Positions 52,938 to 62,514 of a stretch of 64,000 bases of DNA are shown piece by piece. This DNA comes from CAIWHR01 sp963813415 (GTDB lineage: Bacteria; Pseudomonadota; Gammaproteobacteria; Burkholderiales; Casimicrobiaceae): the NCBI GenBank assembly GCA_963813415.1, contig CAWEYW010000008.1, forward strand, positions 151,390 to 215,389, read 5' to 3'. The number at the start of each line of letters is the position of its first letter. Position 1 is the first letter of the stretch. The translations under genes were made by a program, and so were the position numbers. A model generated the notes under the pieces. The model did no database searches, was not told the origin of the DNA, and saw only the letters and a list, made by a program, of their open reading frames with translations.

Positions 52938-54035
52938 CTACAGCGCGCCCTTGGTGACTGCGGCGCCGGCCTCGAGCTCGCGCTTGCGCACCGCCGACGG
53001 CAGGATGCCCGCGGGCCGGAACAGCATCATCAGCACGAGCGCCAGGCCGAACAGCAGCATGCGGATCACTTCCGGCTCGATGATCATGCGGCCGAAAAGC
53101 GCCCGCTGCACCGGCTCGACGGTGTAGCGCAGCACTTCCGGCACGAACGACAGCAGGATGGCCCCCAGAATGACGCCCCAGATGTTGCCCATGCCACCGA
53201 GCACGACCATCGACAGCACCATGATGGATTCGACGAGCACGAAGCTCTCCGGGCTGATGAAGCCCTGGGTGGCCGAGAAGACACCGCCCGACACGCCGCC
53301 GAAGGACGCACCCATCGCGAAGGCGAGCAGCTTCATGTTGCGCGTGTTGATGCCCATGGCGCGCGCCGCGGTCTCGTCCTCGCGGATGGCCTCCCATGCG
53401 CGGCCGATGCGCGAATCCTGCAGCCGCAGGTTGATGACGATGACCACCAGCACCAGCAGCACCAGGAAGTAGTAGTACTTCACCGGTCCGGAGAAGTTCA
53501 GTCCCCCGATCGTCTCGGGGCGCGAGAAGTTGAAGCTGCCGATGCGAAACGGATCGATCAGCGTGATGCCCTGCGGGCCATTGGTGATGTTGACCGGCTG
53601 CGACAGATTGTTGAGGAAGATGCGGATGATCTCGCCGAAGCCGAGGGTCACGATCGCGAGGTAATCGCCGCGCAGCTTGAGGGTCGGTGCGCCGAGCAGG
53701 GCGCCGAACAGGCATGCGGTGGCGGCACCGATCGGCAGGATGATCCAGAACGGCAGGTGCAGGTTGAAGTGCGGCGAGGCGAGGAGCGCGTAGACGTAGG
53801 CACCCACCGCGTAGAACGCGATGTAGCCGAGGTCGAGCAATCCCGCGAAGCCGACCACGATGTTCAGCCCCAGTGCCAGCAGCACGTACAGGATGGCGAG
53901 GTTGGTGATCCGCACCCAGGCGGTGCCGATGCTGACCAGCGCGAACGGAAGCACGGCCAGCGCGACGCCGATCAGGGCGACACCGATCCAGGCAAAGCGG
54001 GTGTCGGTGCGGAACGGCAGCGCTCCGGCCTTCAT
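52938..54035 (-). CDS. livM: Branched-chain amino-acid ABC transporter permease LivM
   Basis: 365 aa, about ten membrane segments. LGLNIVVGFAGLLDLGYIAF and LKLRGDYLAIVTLGFGEIIR are the LivM signatures; also the EAA-like loop SRIGRAWEAIREDETAARAM. Ten bases before livG. Confidence 0.93.
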   Translation of the reverse strand: MKAGALPFRTDTRFAWIGVALIGVALAVLPFALVSIGTAWVRITNLAILYVLLALGLNIVVGFAGLLDLGYIAFYAVGAYVYALLASPHFNLHLPFWIILPIGAATACLFGALLGAPTLKLRGDYLAIVTLGFGEIIRIFLNNLSQPVNITNGPQGITLIDPFRIGSFNFSRPETIGGLNFSGPVKYYYFLVLLVLVVIVINLRLQDSRIGRAWEAIREDETAARAMGINTRNMKLLAFAMGASFGGVSGGVFSATQGFISPESFVLVESIMVLSMVVLGGMGNIWGVILGAILLSFVPEVLRYTVEPVQRALFGRMIIEPEVIRMLLFGLALVLMMLFRPAGILPSAVRKRELEAGAAVTKGAL

Positions 54036-54077
54036 GCGCAGTGCGCTTCCGCAGCGATGTCCGAGCCGGGCATCGGC

Positions 54078-55082
54078 CTACGCCCGGTCCGCAACGCGCT
54101 CGCCGAGCAGGCCCGACGGGCGGAACACCAGCACCGCGATCAGCACCAGGAACGCGAACACGTCCTGATAGTTGCTGCCGAAGAGGGTGAGGTTGGGGTC
54201 GCTCACGCAGCGCTGCGCGATGGCGTCGGACCAGTCGGCGATCTGGCACAGGTTGGTCAGGTCACCGACGTAGCCCGCGCCGAGGGCCTCGATCACCCCG
54301 AGCAGCAGCCCGCCCAGCATGGCCCCGCCGAGATTGCCGATGCCGCCGAGGACGGCGGCGGAGAATGCTTTCAGCCCGAGCAGGAAGCCCATCTGGTACT
54401 GCGCGATCCCGTAGTAGGTGCCGACCATCACTCCGGCGACGGCCCCGAGGGCGGCGCCGATGACGAAGGTGAGAGCGATCACGCGATCGATGTCGATGCC
54501 CATCAGGCCCGCGACCTGCTGGTTCTGCGACGTGGCACGCATCGCGATGCCGAGTTTCGTCTTGTAGATCAGCGCGAGCAGCCCCGCCATGATGGCGAGC
54601 GAGGCGACGATGATGACGATCTGCACGTTCGTGATGGTCGCGCCGTTGGGATTGCCCGTGACGTGGAACGAGACGGTGCGGACGATCTGCGGGTACGGCA
54701 GGGGGTTGCGGCTCCAGATGATCATCGCGATGTGCTGCAGGATGATCGACAGGCCGATGGCCGTGATCAGGGGTGCGAGGCGCGGCGCCGTGCGCAGCGG
54801 TCGGTAGGCAACCCGCTCGAGTGTATAGCCGACCGCCATGCAGACGGGAATCGCGACCAGCGTGCCGATCAGCACGATGACGACGGGCGGCAGTGGCACG
54901 TGGGCCCCGGTCAGCACCACGATGGTCGTGTACGCCACCATCGCGCCGATCATCACCACTTCGCCGTGCGCGAAGTTGATGAGCTGGATGATGCCGTACA
55001 CCATCGTGTAGCCGAGGGCGACGATGGCATAGACGCTGCCAAGCGTCAGGCCGTTGATCATCTGCTGCAGGAACGTGTCCAC
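54078..55082 (-). CDS. livH: Branched-chain amino-acid ABC transporter permease LivH
   Basis: 334 aa from GTG 55082, chosen because GGAGGAAG lies just upstream and FLQQMINGLTLGSVYAIVAL is the usual N-terminus; the frame runs open to 55256 but with non-membrane sequence. GYTMVYGIIQLINFAHGEV and LGIAMRATSQNQQVAGLMGI are diagnostic. Confidence 0.92.
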   Translation of the reverse strand: MDTFLQQMINGLTLGSVYAIVALGYTMVYGIIQLINFAHGEVVMIGAMVAYTTIVVLTGAHVPLPPVVIVLIGTLVAIPVCMAVGYTLERVAYRPLRTAPRLAPLITAIGLSIILQHIAMIIWSRNPLPYPQIVRTVSFHVTGNPNGATITNVQIVIIVASLAIMAGLLALIYKTKLGIAMRATSQNQQVAGLMGIDIDRVIALTFVIGAALGAVAGVMVGTYYGIAQYQMGFLLGLKAFSAAVLGGIGNLGGAMLGGLLLGVIEALGAGYVGDLTNLCQIADWSDAIAQRCVSDPNLTLFGSNYQDVFAFLVLIAVLVFRPSGLLGERVADRA

Positions 55083-55385
55083 GCCTTCCTCCGGGCCGCC
55101 CACGCCGCGGCCATGGTGCGTTCGTCCAACGCGCAATGCCGGCGCGAACGAAGCAACGCTGCAGTGCGGCGCGACCTGTGCTTCCAACACCGCGCGATTG
55201 TGGGGCGCGGGCACGATCGCCGCAAGCGGGACGGTCCGCAACGCGCTCGACACCACCCTGCGCGCATCAGGCGAAGCGCGCGTTTCGGGGTGCCGGCCGC
55301 CGCGCGCTCGCGCCGCACGGTCTCCTGTGGGCCAACGAAAACGGCGCCCGCGAGGGGCGCCGTTTTCGCACTGCGCTGGTGCAGC
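55083..55385. other. livK-livH intergenic region
   Basis: 303 bp. Contains the terminator at 55336-55368. The remaining ~250 bp before livH shows no gene and no clear second promoter. Confidence 0.5.
55336..55368 (-). terminator. Intrinsic terminator / attenuator after livK
   Basis: 13-bp perfect stem CGAAAACGGCGCC with a 7-base loop and GGCGCCGTTTTCG; on the minus strand the hairpin is followed by TTTT. It lies 17 bases after the livK stop and ahead of livHMGF, which lets livK be made in excess over the permease genes. Symmetric, so it may work both ways. Confidence 0.75.
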
Positions 55386-56705
55386 TTACTTCTTCGCCAC
55401 GTCCTTCTTCATGTCGCCAGCCGGCGCGGCTGCGGGTGCAGCAGCGGTCGGTGCGGAGGCCGCCGCGGGCGCGGCGCTCGCGCCGGCTGCCTTGATGAAG
55501 TCGTCGAACTTCATGCTCTTGCCGCCCTTCACCACGGCGATGGGATCGAGCTTACCGTCCTTCATCGTGAAGATGGTGATTTCCGCGTCCTTGCGGTCGC
55601 CCTTGTCGTCGAACTCGATGTGGCCCGTCGCGCCATCGAAGCTGATCTTCTGCAGCTCGGGCAGGTACTTCGCCGGATCTACGGAGTCGGCCTTCTGCAT
55701 CGCGGCGATCAGCAGGTTGGCGGCGTCGTAGGTGAAGGGCGCGTAGATGATCGGATCCACGTTGTACTTCGCCTTGTACGCGTCAAGGAAGGTCTTGCTC
55801 GCCGCCACGACCGGCAAACCGGCCTGCGAGCAGATCAAGCCCTGCGCGGCCTGGTCACCGGCGAGCGTCTTCATGGTGTCCGTGCAGGCGCCATCGCCGA
55901 ACGAGAACACCGCCTTGATGCCGAGCTCGCGCGCCTGCTTCAGCATCGGCCCGCCGGTGGCGTCCATGCCGCCATAGAACACGGCGTCGGGACTGCGGCC
56001 TTTCATCTTGGTGAGGATGGCCTTGAAGTCCGTGGCCTTGTCGTTGGTCTTCTCGCGGGCGACGATCTTCACGCCCGCGGCCTGCAGCGTCTTCTCGACC
56101 TCGTTCGCGAGGCCTTCGCCGTACGCGGTCGCGTCATCGACGACGGCGACCTTCTTGACCTTCATCGACTCGAGGTACTGCGCCACCGCAGGACCCTGCT
56201 GGTCATCGCGACCGACCACGCGGAAGATGTTCTTGAAGCCCTGCTCGGTCAGCTTCGGATTGGTGGCCGAACCGGAGATCATCGGAATGCCGGCCTGGTT
56301 GTACACGGCCGACGCGGGAATGGTCACACCGGAGTTCAGGTGGCCGACGACGCCCGCAACCTTCGCGTCGGCAAATTTCTGCGCAATGGTCGGTCCGAGC
56401 TTCGGGTCCGCCTGGTCGTCCTCGCCGTCCAGCTGGAACTTGACTTCCTTGCCACCGATCTTCAGGTGCTTCTCGTTGGCCTGGTCGATCGCAAGGCGTG
56501 CACCGTTCTCGTTGTCCTTGCCGAGGTGCGCGATGCCCCCGGTCAGCGGACCGGCGTGACCGATCGTGACGGTGACGGTCGCCGGCGCCGCGGGTGCGGT
56601 GGTTGCTGCGGTTTCCGCTTTCTTGGGTTCTTCCTTGCTGCAACCGTACACGGCGAGAATCGCGGCCGCGACGATAGTGAGGCCGAGCTGGTGTTTCATG
56701 GTCAT
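55386..56705 (-). CDS. livK: Branched-chain amino-acid ABC transporter substrate-binding protein (LivK/LivJ-like)
   Basis: 439 aa from ATG 56705, with GGAG eight bases upstream. N-terminal signal GLTIVAAAILAVYGCSKEE with a lipobox-like VYGC, so probably a lipoprotein; Tyr before Gly-Cys is unusual. The mature part is a type I periplasmic-binding protein: VTIGHAGPLTGGIAHLGKDN, GHLNSGVTIPASAVYNQAG, AVVDDATAYGEGLA. Unusual Ala/Pro-rich stretches flank it at both ends (after the Cys and the last ~30 residues). Likely binds leucine/isoleucine/valine or similar. Confidence 0.88.
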   Translation of the reverse strand: MTMKHQLGLTIVAAAILAVYGCSKEEPKKAETAATTAPAAPATVTVTIGHAGPLTGGIAHLGKDNENGARLAIDQANEKHLKIGGKEVKFQLDGEDDQADPKLGPTIAQKFADAKVAGVVGHLNSGVTIPASAVYNQAGIPMISGSATNPKLTEQGFKNIFRVVGRDDQQGPAVAQYLESMKVKKVAVVDDATAYGEGLANEVEKTLQAAGVKIVAREKTNDKATDFKAILTKMKGRSPDAVFYGGMDATGGPMLKQARELGIKAVFSFGDGACTDTMKTLAGDQAAQGLICSQAGLPVVAASKTFLDAYKAKYNVDPIIYAPFTYDAANLLIAAMQKADSVDPAKYLPELQKISFDGATGHIEFDDKGDRKDAEITIFTMKDGKLDPIAVVKGGKSMKFDDFIKAAGASAAPAAASAPTAAAPAAAPAGDMKKDVAKK

Positions 56706-57041
56706 CGAGTTGTCTCCGGGCGGGATGGGGGTGCAACAGGACATTATTGGCGGCACCCCATAGGCTGTCAATTGGCGCAGGTGGGCCGGGCGCCTCCTTC
56801 CCGGACACCCGCGAGCGGTGCCGGGCGGTCCTGGCAGCGCGACCCGTTCCGCGCGTCCTGTCGGCGCCGGATGCAGCTCGTCGCACCTGCCTTGCCGCCG
56901 CGGGTCATGGTCCGTAGAGTCCGCGAATCCAAAACCGGAGCTGCCGGCATCCAAGCCACGCACGGGACGCGCATGGGCCACGAGCCCGCGCGCCGCGCAC
57001 CGGAACGCGCGATGCGTCGATCCGCGCATCGAAAGGAAACG
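56706..57041. other. Divergent intergenic region livK / RND adaptor
   Basis: 336 bp. Holds the livK promoter at 56743-56771. On the plus strand I find only the AAAGGAA ribosome site before 57042, and no convincing promoter or operator for the efflux genes. Confidence 0.5.
56743..56771 (-). promoter_or_regulatory. Sigma70 promoter of livK
   Basis: On the minus strand a perfect TTGACA (56766-56771) is followed after 17 bases by AATAAT (56743-56748), 38 bases before the livK ATG. Optimal spacing, one mismatch in the -10: the best promoter match in the window. Confidence 0.7.
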
Positions 57042-58190
57042 ATGAAAACAGCTAGCAAGCGGCGGAGCGCCGCGATGGTGGTGGGCGTGCTCCTGATCGC
57101 GGCCGTCGGGAGTGCCGCGGGTTATCGCATGATCAAGGCAAGGCAGGGGCCGTCCGCACCGGCTGTCGTCTCCCTCGAATTCACGGCAGCCGACCTCGCG
57201 CGGGTCGAGCCGCGGCCGCTCGCCCGCTGGCTGCCGGTCTCCGGAGCACTCCAGCCGGTCAAGCTCGCCACGGTCAAGTCCAAGGTTTCGGGGGATGTCA
57301 TCAGCATTGCCGTACGGGAAGGCCAGGCCGTCAGGGCCGGGGAGGTGCTGGCGCGTATCGATACCGCCGACCTCGAAGCGCGCCTCGTCGATCGCATCGG
57401 CGCGCTGGAGGGAGCCCGCGCCCAGCTCGCGCTGGCGGAGAAAACCCGCCAGACCAACGTCGCCCTGCTGAAGCAGAGCTTCATCTCCCGCAACGCGTTC
57501 GACAACAGCGAATCAGGCTACAACGTGGCCAAAGGCGGCGTGAAGTCGGCCGAGGCGCAGGTCCAGCTCGCCCGCAACGCGCTGCGCGACGCGGTGGCCG
57601 TCGCGCCGATCAGCGGCATCGTCGCCAAGCGGCACGTGCAGCCCGGCGAGAAGGTGGCGTTCGACACGCCGATCGTCACGGTGATGGATCTGCGCGATCT
57701 GGAGCTGCAGGCGATGGTGCCTGCCGTGGACGTTGCCGAGCTCGCGATCGGCATGCCCGTCGAGCTCACCGTCGACGGCTTCGACCGGCGTTTCGCCGGG
57801 CGGATCGAGCGCATCAATCCCGCGACCGAGGCTGGAACGCGCGCGATCATCGTGTATGTGGGCCTTCGCAACCCGGACAGCGCACTGAAGAGCGGGATGT
57901 TCGCAGCGGGGCGCATCGCCCTTGCCAGCGCGGCACCGGTGCCGACGCTGCCCGCCACTGCCGTGCGCACCGAGGGCGGGCAGGCCTACGTGTGGGCGAT
58001 CGACGAAGGCAAGCTCGTCCGCCGCGACGTCGTCCTCGGCCGCCGGGACGACGAGGCGGGCGTGGTGGAGATCAAGACCGCGCTGCCCGGCAGCCTTCCG
58101 GTGCTCGCCTCGCGCTTCGACAACCTGAAGGAGGGCGCACCTGCCGTGGTGCGCGCCCCGACGGTGTCGAGCTCCAAAGTCGCCGGCTAG
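57042..58190 (+). CDS. RND efflux periplasmic adaptor subunit (HlyD/AcrA family)
   Basis: 382 aa from ATG 57042 after AAAGGAAAC. One N-terminal membrane anchor (SAAMVVGVLLIAAVGSAAGY), then lipoyl-like halves around KSKVSGDVISIAVREGQAVR and VAPISGIVAKRHVQPGEKVA flanking an alpha-hairpin, then beta-barrel domains. Links the RND pump to an outer-membrane channel. Operon partner is the pump 40 bp downstream. Confidence 0.9.
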   Translation: MKTASKRRSAAMVVGVLLIAAVGSAAGYRMIKARQGPSAPAVVSLEFTAADLARVEPRPLARWLPVSGALQPVKLATVKSKVSGDVISIAVREGQAVRAGEVLARIDTADLEARLVDRIGALEGARAQLALAEKTRQTNVALLKQSFISRNAFDNSESGYNVAKGGVKSAEAQVQLARNALRDAVAVAPISGIVAKRHVQPGEKVAFDTPIVTVMDLRDLELQAMVPAVDVAELAIGMPVELTVDGFDRRFAGRIERINPATEAGTRAIIVYVGLRNPDSALKSGMFAAGRIALASAAPVPTLPATAVRTEGGQAYVWAIDEGKLVRRDVVLGRRDDEAGVVEIKTALPGSLPVLASRFDNLKEGAPAVVRAPTVSSSKVAG

Positions 58191-58230
58191 TTCCGGCCTT
58201 CCTTCACCACCGTTTCCGGAGTCCACGCTC

Positions 58231-61200
58231 ATGTGGATCACGCGCGTGTCCATCAACAACCCGGTGTTTGCGACCATGGTCATGGTCGCGATCACCGTGC
58301 TCGGCCTGTTCGCGTACCGCCAGCTGCGGGTCGAGCAGATGCCGGACGTGAACCTGCCGTTCGTGCTGGTGCTGACGACCTATCCCGGCGCGTCGCCCGA
58401 ATCGGTCGAGACCGACGTCACCAAGCCGCTCGAGTACGCGATCAACGCGGTCGCTGGCGTGAAGCTCATCCGCTCGAACTCGCTCGAGGGGCAGAGCCAG
58501 GTGTTCGCGGAGTTCCGGCTGTCGACCGACATGGCCCGCGCCATGCAGGACGTGCGCGACAAGGTGGCGCAAGTGCGTCCGACCTTCCCGCGCGACGTCA
58601 AGGATCCGCTCGTGATTCGCGCCGACAACGAGAACACGCAGCCGGTCGTGTCCCTCGCGGTCATGTCGCCGACGATGAACCTGCGCGATCTCACCTCGGT
58701 CACCGACCAGACCATCGTCAAGGGCCTCGAGAACGTCCCCGGCGTGGCGCGCATCGACGTGAACGGCCGCGTGGCGCGGCAGATCCTGATCCAGGTGAAG
58801 CCGCACGCACTGACGGCACTGGGCATCGGCATCGACCAGGTCATGAACGCCGTCCGCGCCGCCAACCAGGACGTCCCCGCGGGCCGGATATCCCGCGGCC
58901 AGACCGATGCGCTGGTGCGGGTCGAAGGCCGCATCAAGGACCCCTCGCAGTTCGAGCGCATCGTCGTCGCGCAGCAGGGTGGATCACCCGTGTTCCTGTC
59001 GCAGGTCGCGGACGTGATCGACGGCGAGAAGGAGGAGACGTCGCTGGCGCGGATCAACGGCCGGCCCGCGATCACCCTGGACCTGCAAAAGGCGCAGGAC
59101 GCGAACATCGTCGAGACCGGCGCCGGCGTGCGCGCGGCGGTCGACATCCTGCGCAAGCGGCTGCCCCCCGATGTCGAGCTCCGCGTCGCCTTCTCGACCG
59201 CCGACGTGGCCGAGGCGAGCGTCGACCGGGTGAAGCACACGATCATCGAAGGCGGCATCCTGACGGTGATCATCGTGTTCTTCTTCCTGCACAGCTGGCG
59301 CAGCACCATCATCACCGGCCTGACGCTGCCGATCGCGGTGATCGCGACGTTCATCGCGCTGCAGGCGTTCGGGTTCACCCTCAATTTCCTCACGCTGATG
59401 GCGCTGTCGCTGTGCATCGGCCTCTTGATCGACGACGCCATCGTGGTGCGCGAGAACATCGTCCGGCACCTCGCGATGGGCAAGTCCCATGTCGACGCGG
59501 CGCGCGAAGGTACCGAGGAGATCGGGCTCGCGGTGATGGCAACCACTTTCGCGATCGTGGCGGTGTTCGTGCCGATCGCCTTCATGAGCGGCCTCATCGG
59601 GCGCTTCTTCTTCCAGTTCGGCCTGACCGTGACCGTCGCGGTGCTGGTATCGCTGTTCGTGAGCTTCACGCTCGACCCGATGCTGTCCTCCGTATGGCGC
59701 GACCCGCCGGGATCGCGCTTCCGGCGCCTGCCGTGGCTTGGCCGGTTCATGGAACGGGTGGAGCGCGTGGTCGAAGGCCTTCATGCGCTCTACGGTGATG
59801 TGCTCGAGTGGGCGCTCGGGCATCGGGTCAGGGTGGTGGTGCTGGCGGTCGTGGTGTTCCTGGCGAGCTTCCTCGTCGTGCCGCTCGTCGGCACCGAGTT
59901 CATTCCGGAGACGGACCAGGGCTTCCTTTCGCTGCGCCTCAACACACCCGTGGGTTCGAGCCTCGAGTTCACCGACGGCAAGGTGCGCCAGGTCGAGGCC
60001 GTGCTGAAGGCGTATCCCGACATCGAGCTCGCGATGACCACCGTGGGCACGGAAGAAGGGCGCAACTATGCGCGTGTCAATCTGCGCCTGCGGCCGCGCG
60101 CGGAACGGGCCTGGTCGCAGAAGGACCTCGAGCGCGAGATCCGCAAGGCGCTGCAACCGATTCCCGGCATTGCGCTGTCGGTCGGTTTCGACCGGCCGAT
60201 CTTCGTCAACATCCTCGGCCCCGATGCCGACACGCTGTCGGAGCTCATGAAGGATTTTGCCGCGAAAGTGGCGAAGATCCCGGGCATCGCCGACCTCGAA
60301 ACCTCCGACAAGGCCGCGAATCCCGCGCTGGCGGTGCGCCTGAACCAGGCGGCGGCGGCGGACCTCGGCATCACCGTGCAGCAGCTCGGCAGTGCCCTGC
60401 GGCCGCTCCTCGCCGGCGAGACCGTGAGCTATTGGATGGGTCCGGACGGGCAGAACTACGAGGTCAACGTCCAGCTCGCAAAGAAGGACCGCCAGCTCGC
60501 CGCCGACCTCGCGGATCTCTATGTCACATCCGCGAAGACCGGTGCCGACGGACAGGCCCGCATGGTGCCTTTGCGGCAGGTGGCGGAGATCGTGGAAACC
60601 ACGAGCCCCCAGATCGTCAAGCGCGAGGAGCTGCAGCGCCGGGTCGCGCTCTATGCATCGGCGGAAGGGCGTCCCTCGGGCGACGTGGGCAACGACGTGC
60701 AGAAGCTCGTGAAGGAGACGCAGCTGCCGCCGGGCTACCGGTTCTCCATCGGCGGCCAGCAGCAGGACATGATCGAGTCGTTCAATGCAGCGCTGGCGGC
60801 GCTCGGTCTCGCGGTCATCTTCATCTACCTGATCCTCGCGTCGCAGTTCGCGAGCTTCACCCAGCCGATCGCGATCATGGCGTCCCTGCCGTTCTCGCTC
60901 ATCGGCGTGTTCCTCGGACTGCTGCTTACAGGGACGACGCTCAACATCTTTTCCATCATCGGCTTCATCATGCTGATGGGGCTGGTCACGAAGAACGCCA
61001 TCCTGCTCGTCGACTTCGCGAACCGCGCACGGCGCGCCGGCGCGTCGCTGCACGACGCGCTGCTGCAGGCGGGTCAGGTGCGGCTGCGGCCGATCCTGAT
61101 GACGACGGCGGCAATGATCGGCGGCATGCTTCCGCTGGCTCTCGGCATCGGCGAAGGCGGCGAGACGCAGGCGCCGATGGGCCGTGCGATCATCGGCGGG

Positions 61201-61350
61201 GTGATCACCAGCACGCTGCTGACGCTCGTGGTGGTGCCCGTTCTCTACGCCTGGCTCGACGGCTGGAGCGAACGGCGCAAGGCCCGCCGTGCGGTGGTGC
61301 TCGCGACGGCGCTGGCGCGGGCAGATGCCGCACCTGCCCACGGCGATTGA
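58231..61350 (+). CDS. RND-family efflux pump, inner-membrane subunit
   Basis: 1039 aa, full RND length with 12 membrane helices and two large periplasmic loops. Starts MWITRVSINNPVFATMVM; TM4 has the proton-relay Asp401-Asp402 in GLLIDDAIVVREN; late FIMLMGLVTKNAILLVDFAN is the TM10 motif. Belongs to the HAE-1/AcrB-like multidrug group rather than the metal pumps. The nearest TolC-type channel is at 62515. Confidence 0.93.
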   Translation: MWITRVSINNPVFATMVMVAITVLGLFAYRQLRVEQMPDVNLPFVLVLTTYPGASPESVETDVTKPLEYAINAVAGVKLIRSNSLEGQSQVFAEFRLSTDMARAMQDVRDKVAQVRPTFPRDVKDPLVIRADNENTQPVVSLAVMSPTMNLRDLTSVTDQTIVKGLENVPGVARIDVNGRVARQILIQVKPHALTALGIGIDQVMNAVRAANQDVPAGRISRGQTDALVRVEGRIKDPSQFERIVVAQQGGSPVFLSQVADVIDGEKEETSLARINGRPAITLDLQKAQDANIVETGAGVRAAVDILRKRLPPDVELRVAFSTADVAEASVDRVKHTIIEGGILTVIIVFFFLHSWRSTIITGLTLPIAVIATFIALQAFGFTLNFLTLMALSLCIGLLIDDAIVVRENIVRHLAMGKSHVDAAREGTEEIGLAVMATTFAIVAVFVPIAFMSGLIGRFFFQFGLTVTVAVLVSLFVSFTLDPMLSSVWRDPPGSRFRRLPWLGRFMERVERVVEGLHALYGDVLEWALGHRVRVVVLAVVVFLASFLVVPLVGTEFIPETDQGFLSLRLNTPVGSSLEFTDGKVRQVEAVLKAYPDIELAMTTVGTEEGRNYARVNLRLRPRAERAWSQKDLEREIRKALQPIPGIALSVGFDRPIFVNILGPDADTLSELMKDFAAKVAKIPGIADLETSDKAANPALAVRLNQAAAADLGITVQQLGSALRPLLAGETVSYWMGPDGQNYEVNVQLAKKDRQLAADLADLYVTSAKTGADGQARMVPLRQVAEIVETTSPQIVKREELQRRVALYASAEGRPSGDVGNDVQKLVKETQLPPGYRFSIGGQQQDMIESFNAALAALGLAVIFIYLILASQFASFTQPIAIMASLPFSLIGVFLGLLLTGTTLNIFSIIGFIMLMGLVTKNAILLVDFANRARRAGASLHDALLQAGQVRLRPILMTTAAMIGGMLPLALGIGEGGETQAPMGRAIIGGVITSTLLTLVVVPVLYAWLDGWSERRKARRAVVLATALARADAAPAHGD

Positions 61351-61376
61351 CGTGGGATAATCGGGCGAACGATAAT
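61347..61376 (+). promoter_or_regulatory. Sigma70 promoter of the pcm-rhodanese-tolC operon
   Basis: TTGACG (61347-61352), overlapping the RND stop codon, and GATAAT (61371-61376), spacer 18; each hexamer has one mismatch. The expected start point falls at or next to the palindrome at 61381-61393. Confidence 0.6.
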
Positions 61377-61380
61377 TAAC

Positions 61381-61393
61381 TGACCAGCGGTCA
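61381..61393. promoter_or_regulatory. Candidate operator palindrome
   Basis: TGACC-AGC-GGTCA, perfect 5-bp arms, directly after the -10 of the promoter above. Position and shape fit a TetR-type repressor site, which would place the tolC-type channel under drug-responsive control; no cognate regulator gene is adjacent. Confidence 0.4.
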
Positions 61394-61463
61394 CTTGTGG
61401 ACCGCGCCGTTGCTCATCCGTCTTTCCTCCACCCGGCCCGATCGTCGCGGGACCGGACAACTC

Positions 61464-62114
61464 ATGGACCTCGAACAAGCCCGCTTCAACATGGTCGAGC
61501 AGCAGATCCGCACGTGGGACGTGCTCGATCAGGACGTGCTCGATCTCCTGTTCGTCGTCAAGCGCGAGGACTTCGTGCCGCCCGCGTACCGGATGCTCGC
61601 GTTCGCCGACCTCGAGATCCCGCTCGGCGAGGGCGAAAAGATGTGGACCCCCAAGATGGAGGCACGCGTGCTGCAGGAGTTGCGGCTCAAGCGCGGCGAG
61701 CGGGTCTTGGAGATCGGCACGGGCAGCGGCTACCTGAGCGCGCTGCTCGCCGCCCAGGGAACACAGGTCACCAGCGTCGAGATCCATCCCCGCCTCGCAG
61801 CGGAGGCGCGGGCGCGCCTGGCGCGCCTCGATCGGTCGGGGATCGAGATCGCGGTCGGTGATGGCGCACACGGCTGGGGCAGCGACGAATACGATGCCAT
61901 CGTGCTCACCGGATCCACCCCGGTGTTGGCGGACGGGCTGTTGCGTCAGCTGAAGCCGGGCGGGCGGTTGTTTGCCGTGGTCGGCGAAGCCCCGGTGATG
62001 AAGGCGCGCATGACGCGATACGTGGCAGCCGGTTCGTACGCGGCGGACGATCTCTTCGAAACGGTCATCGAGCCGCTCCACAACGCGCCGACGCCGCCAC
62101 GGTTCGAATTCTGA
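61464..62114 (+). CDS. pcm: Protein-L-isoaspartate O-methyltransferase family protein
   Basis: 216 aa from ATG 61464. SAM-binding motif VLEIGTGSGYLSALLA; N-terminal ARFNMVEQQIRTWDVLDQDV is typical of the betaproteobacterial PCMT-like proteins found before tolC. Repairs isoaspartyl residues; whether this subgroup keeps that activity is not certain. Followed by the rhodanese gene after 13 bp. Confidence 0.85.
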   Translation: MDLEQARFNMVEQQIRTWDVLDQDVLDLLFVVKREDFVPPAYRMLAFADLEIPLGEGEKMWTPKMEARVLQELRLKRGERVLEIGTGSGYLSALLAAQGTQVTSVEIHPRLAAEARARLARLDRSGIEIAVGDGAHGWGSDEYDAIVLTGSTPVLADGLLRQLKPGGRLFAVVGEAPVMKARMTRYVAAGSYAADDLFETVIEPLHNAPTPPRFEF

Positions 62115-62127
62115 CGCCGACCCACGC

Positions 62128-62454
62128 ATGATTCCCCAACTCACTCCCGCCGAGCTGGCGCGCTGGCGCGCCGATTCCGAGCGCGCCGCGCCAGTCGTGC
62201 TCGACGTGCGCGAGCCGTGGGAGCTCGCCATCTGCCGCATCGACGGGGCGCTCGGCATTCCGCTCGGGCAGCTCGCGCGCCGGGTGGATGAGCTGCTGGG
62301 CGACAAGCCGATCGTTTGCGTGTGTCACCACGGCGCGCGCAGCCAGCACGCGGCGATGCTGCTGCGCAACGCGGGCCTGTCCGACGTGTACAACCTGCGC
62401 GGCGGCGTCGCGGCGTGGGCCGACGAGGTCGATCGCGCCATGCCGCGCTACTGA
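62128..62454 (+). CDS. Rhodanese-like domain protein
   Basis: 108 aa, single rhodanese domain. VVLDVREPWELAICRIDGAL and the active loop CHHGAR with Cys66; NLRGGVAAWADEVD ends the fold. Likely a GlpE-like sulfur carrier. Conserved neighbour of pcm and tolC. Confidence 0.9.
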   Translation: MIPQLTPAELARWRADSERAAPVVLDVREPWELAICRIDGALGIPLGQLARRVDELLGDKPIVCVCHHGARSQHAAMLLRNAGLSDVYNLRGGVAAWADEVDRAMPRY

Positions 62455-62514
62455 TCCGGCCGGCCGAATGACTCCCTGCGCTTGCCGCCCGCCGCGCCTC
62501 CACGGAAATTCCCG

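Noticed and set aside
52842..57041. 4.2-kb open reading frame on the plus strand opposite the liv operon, joined to the RND adaptor frame
   Set aside because: Composition is that of antisense codons of livGMHK (rich in His, Arg, Asp, Gln); the adaptor has its own ribosome site and membrane anchor at 57042.
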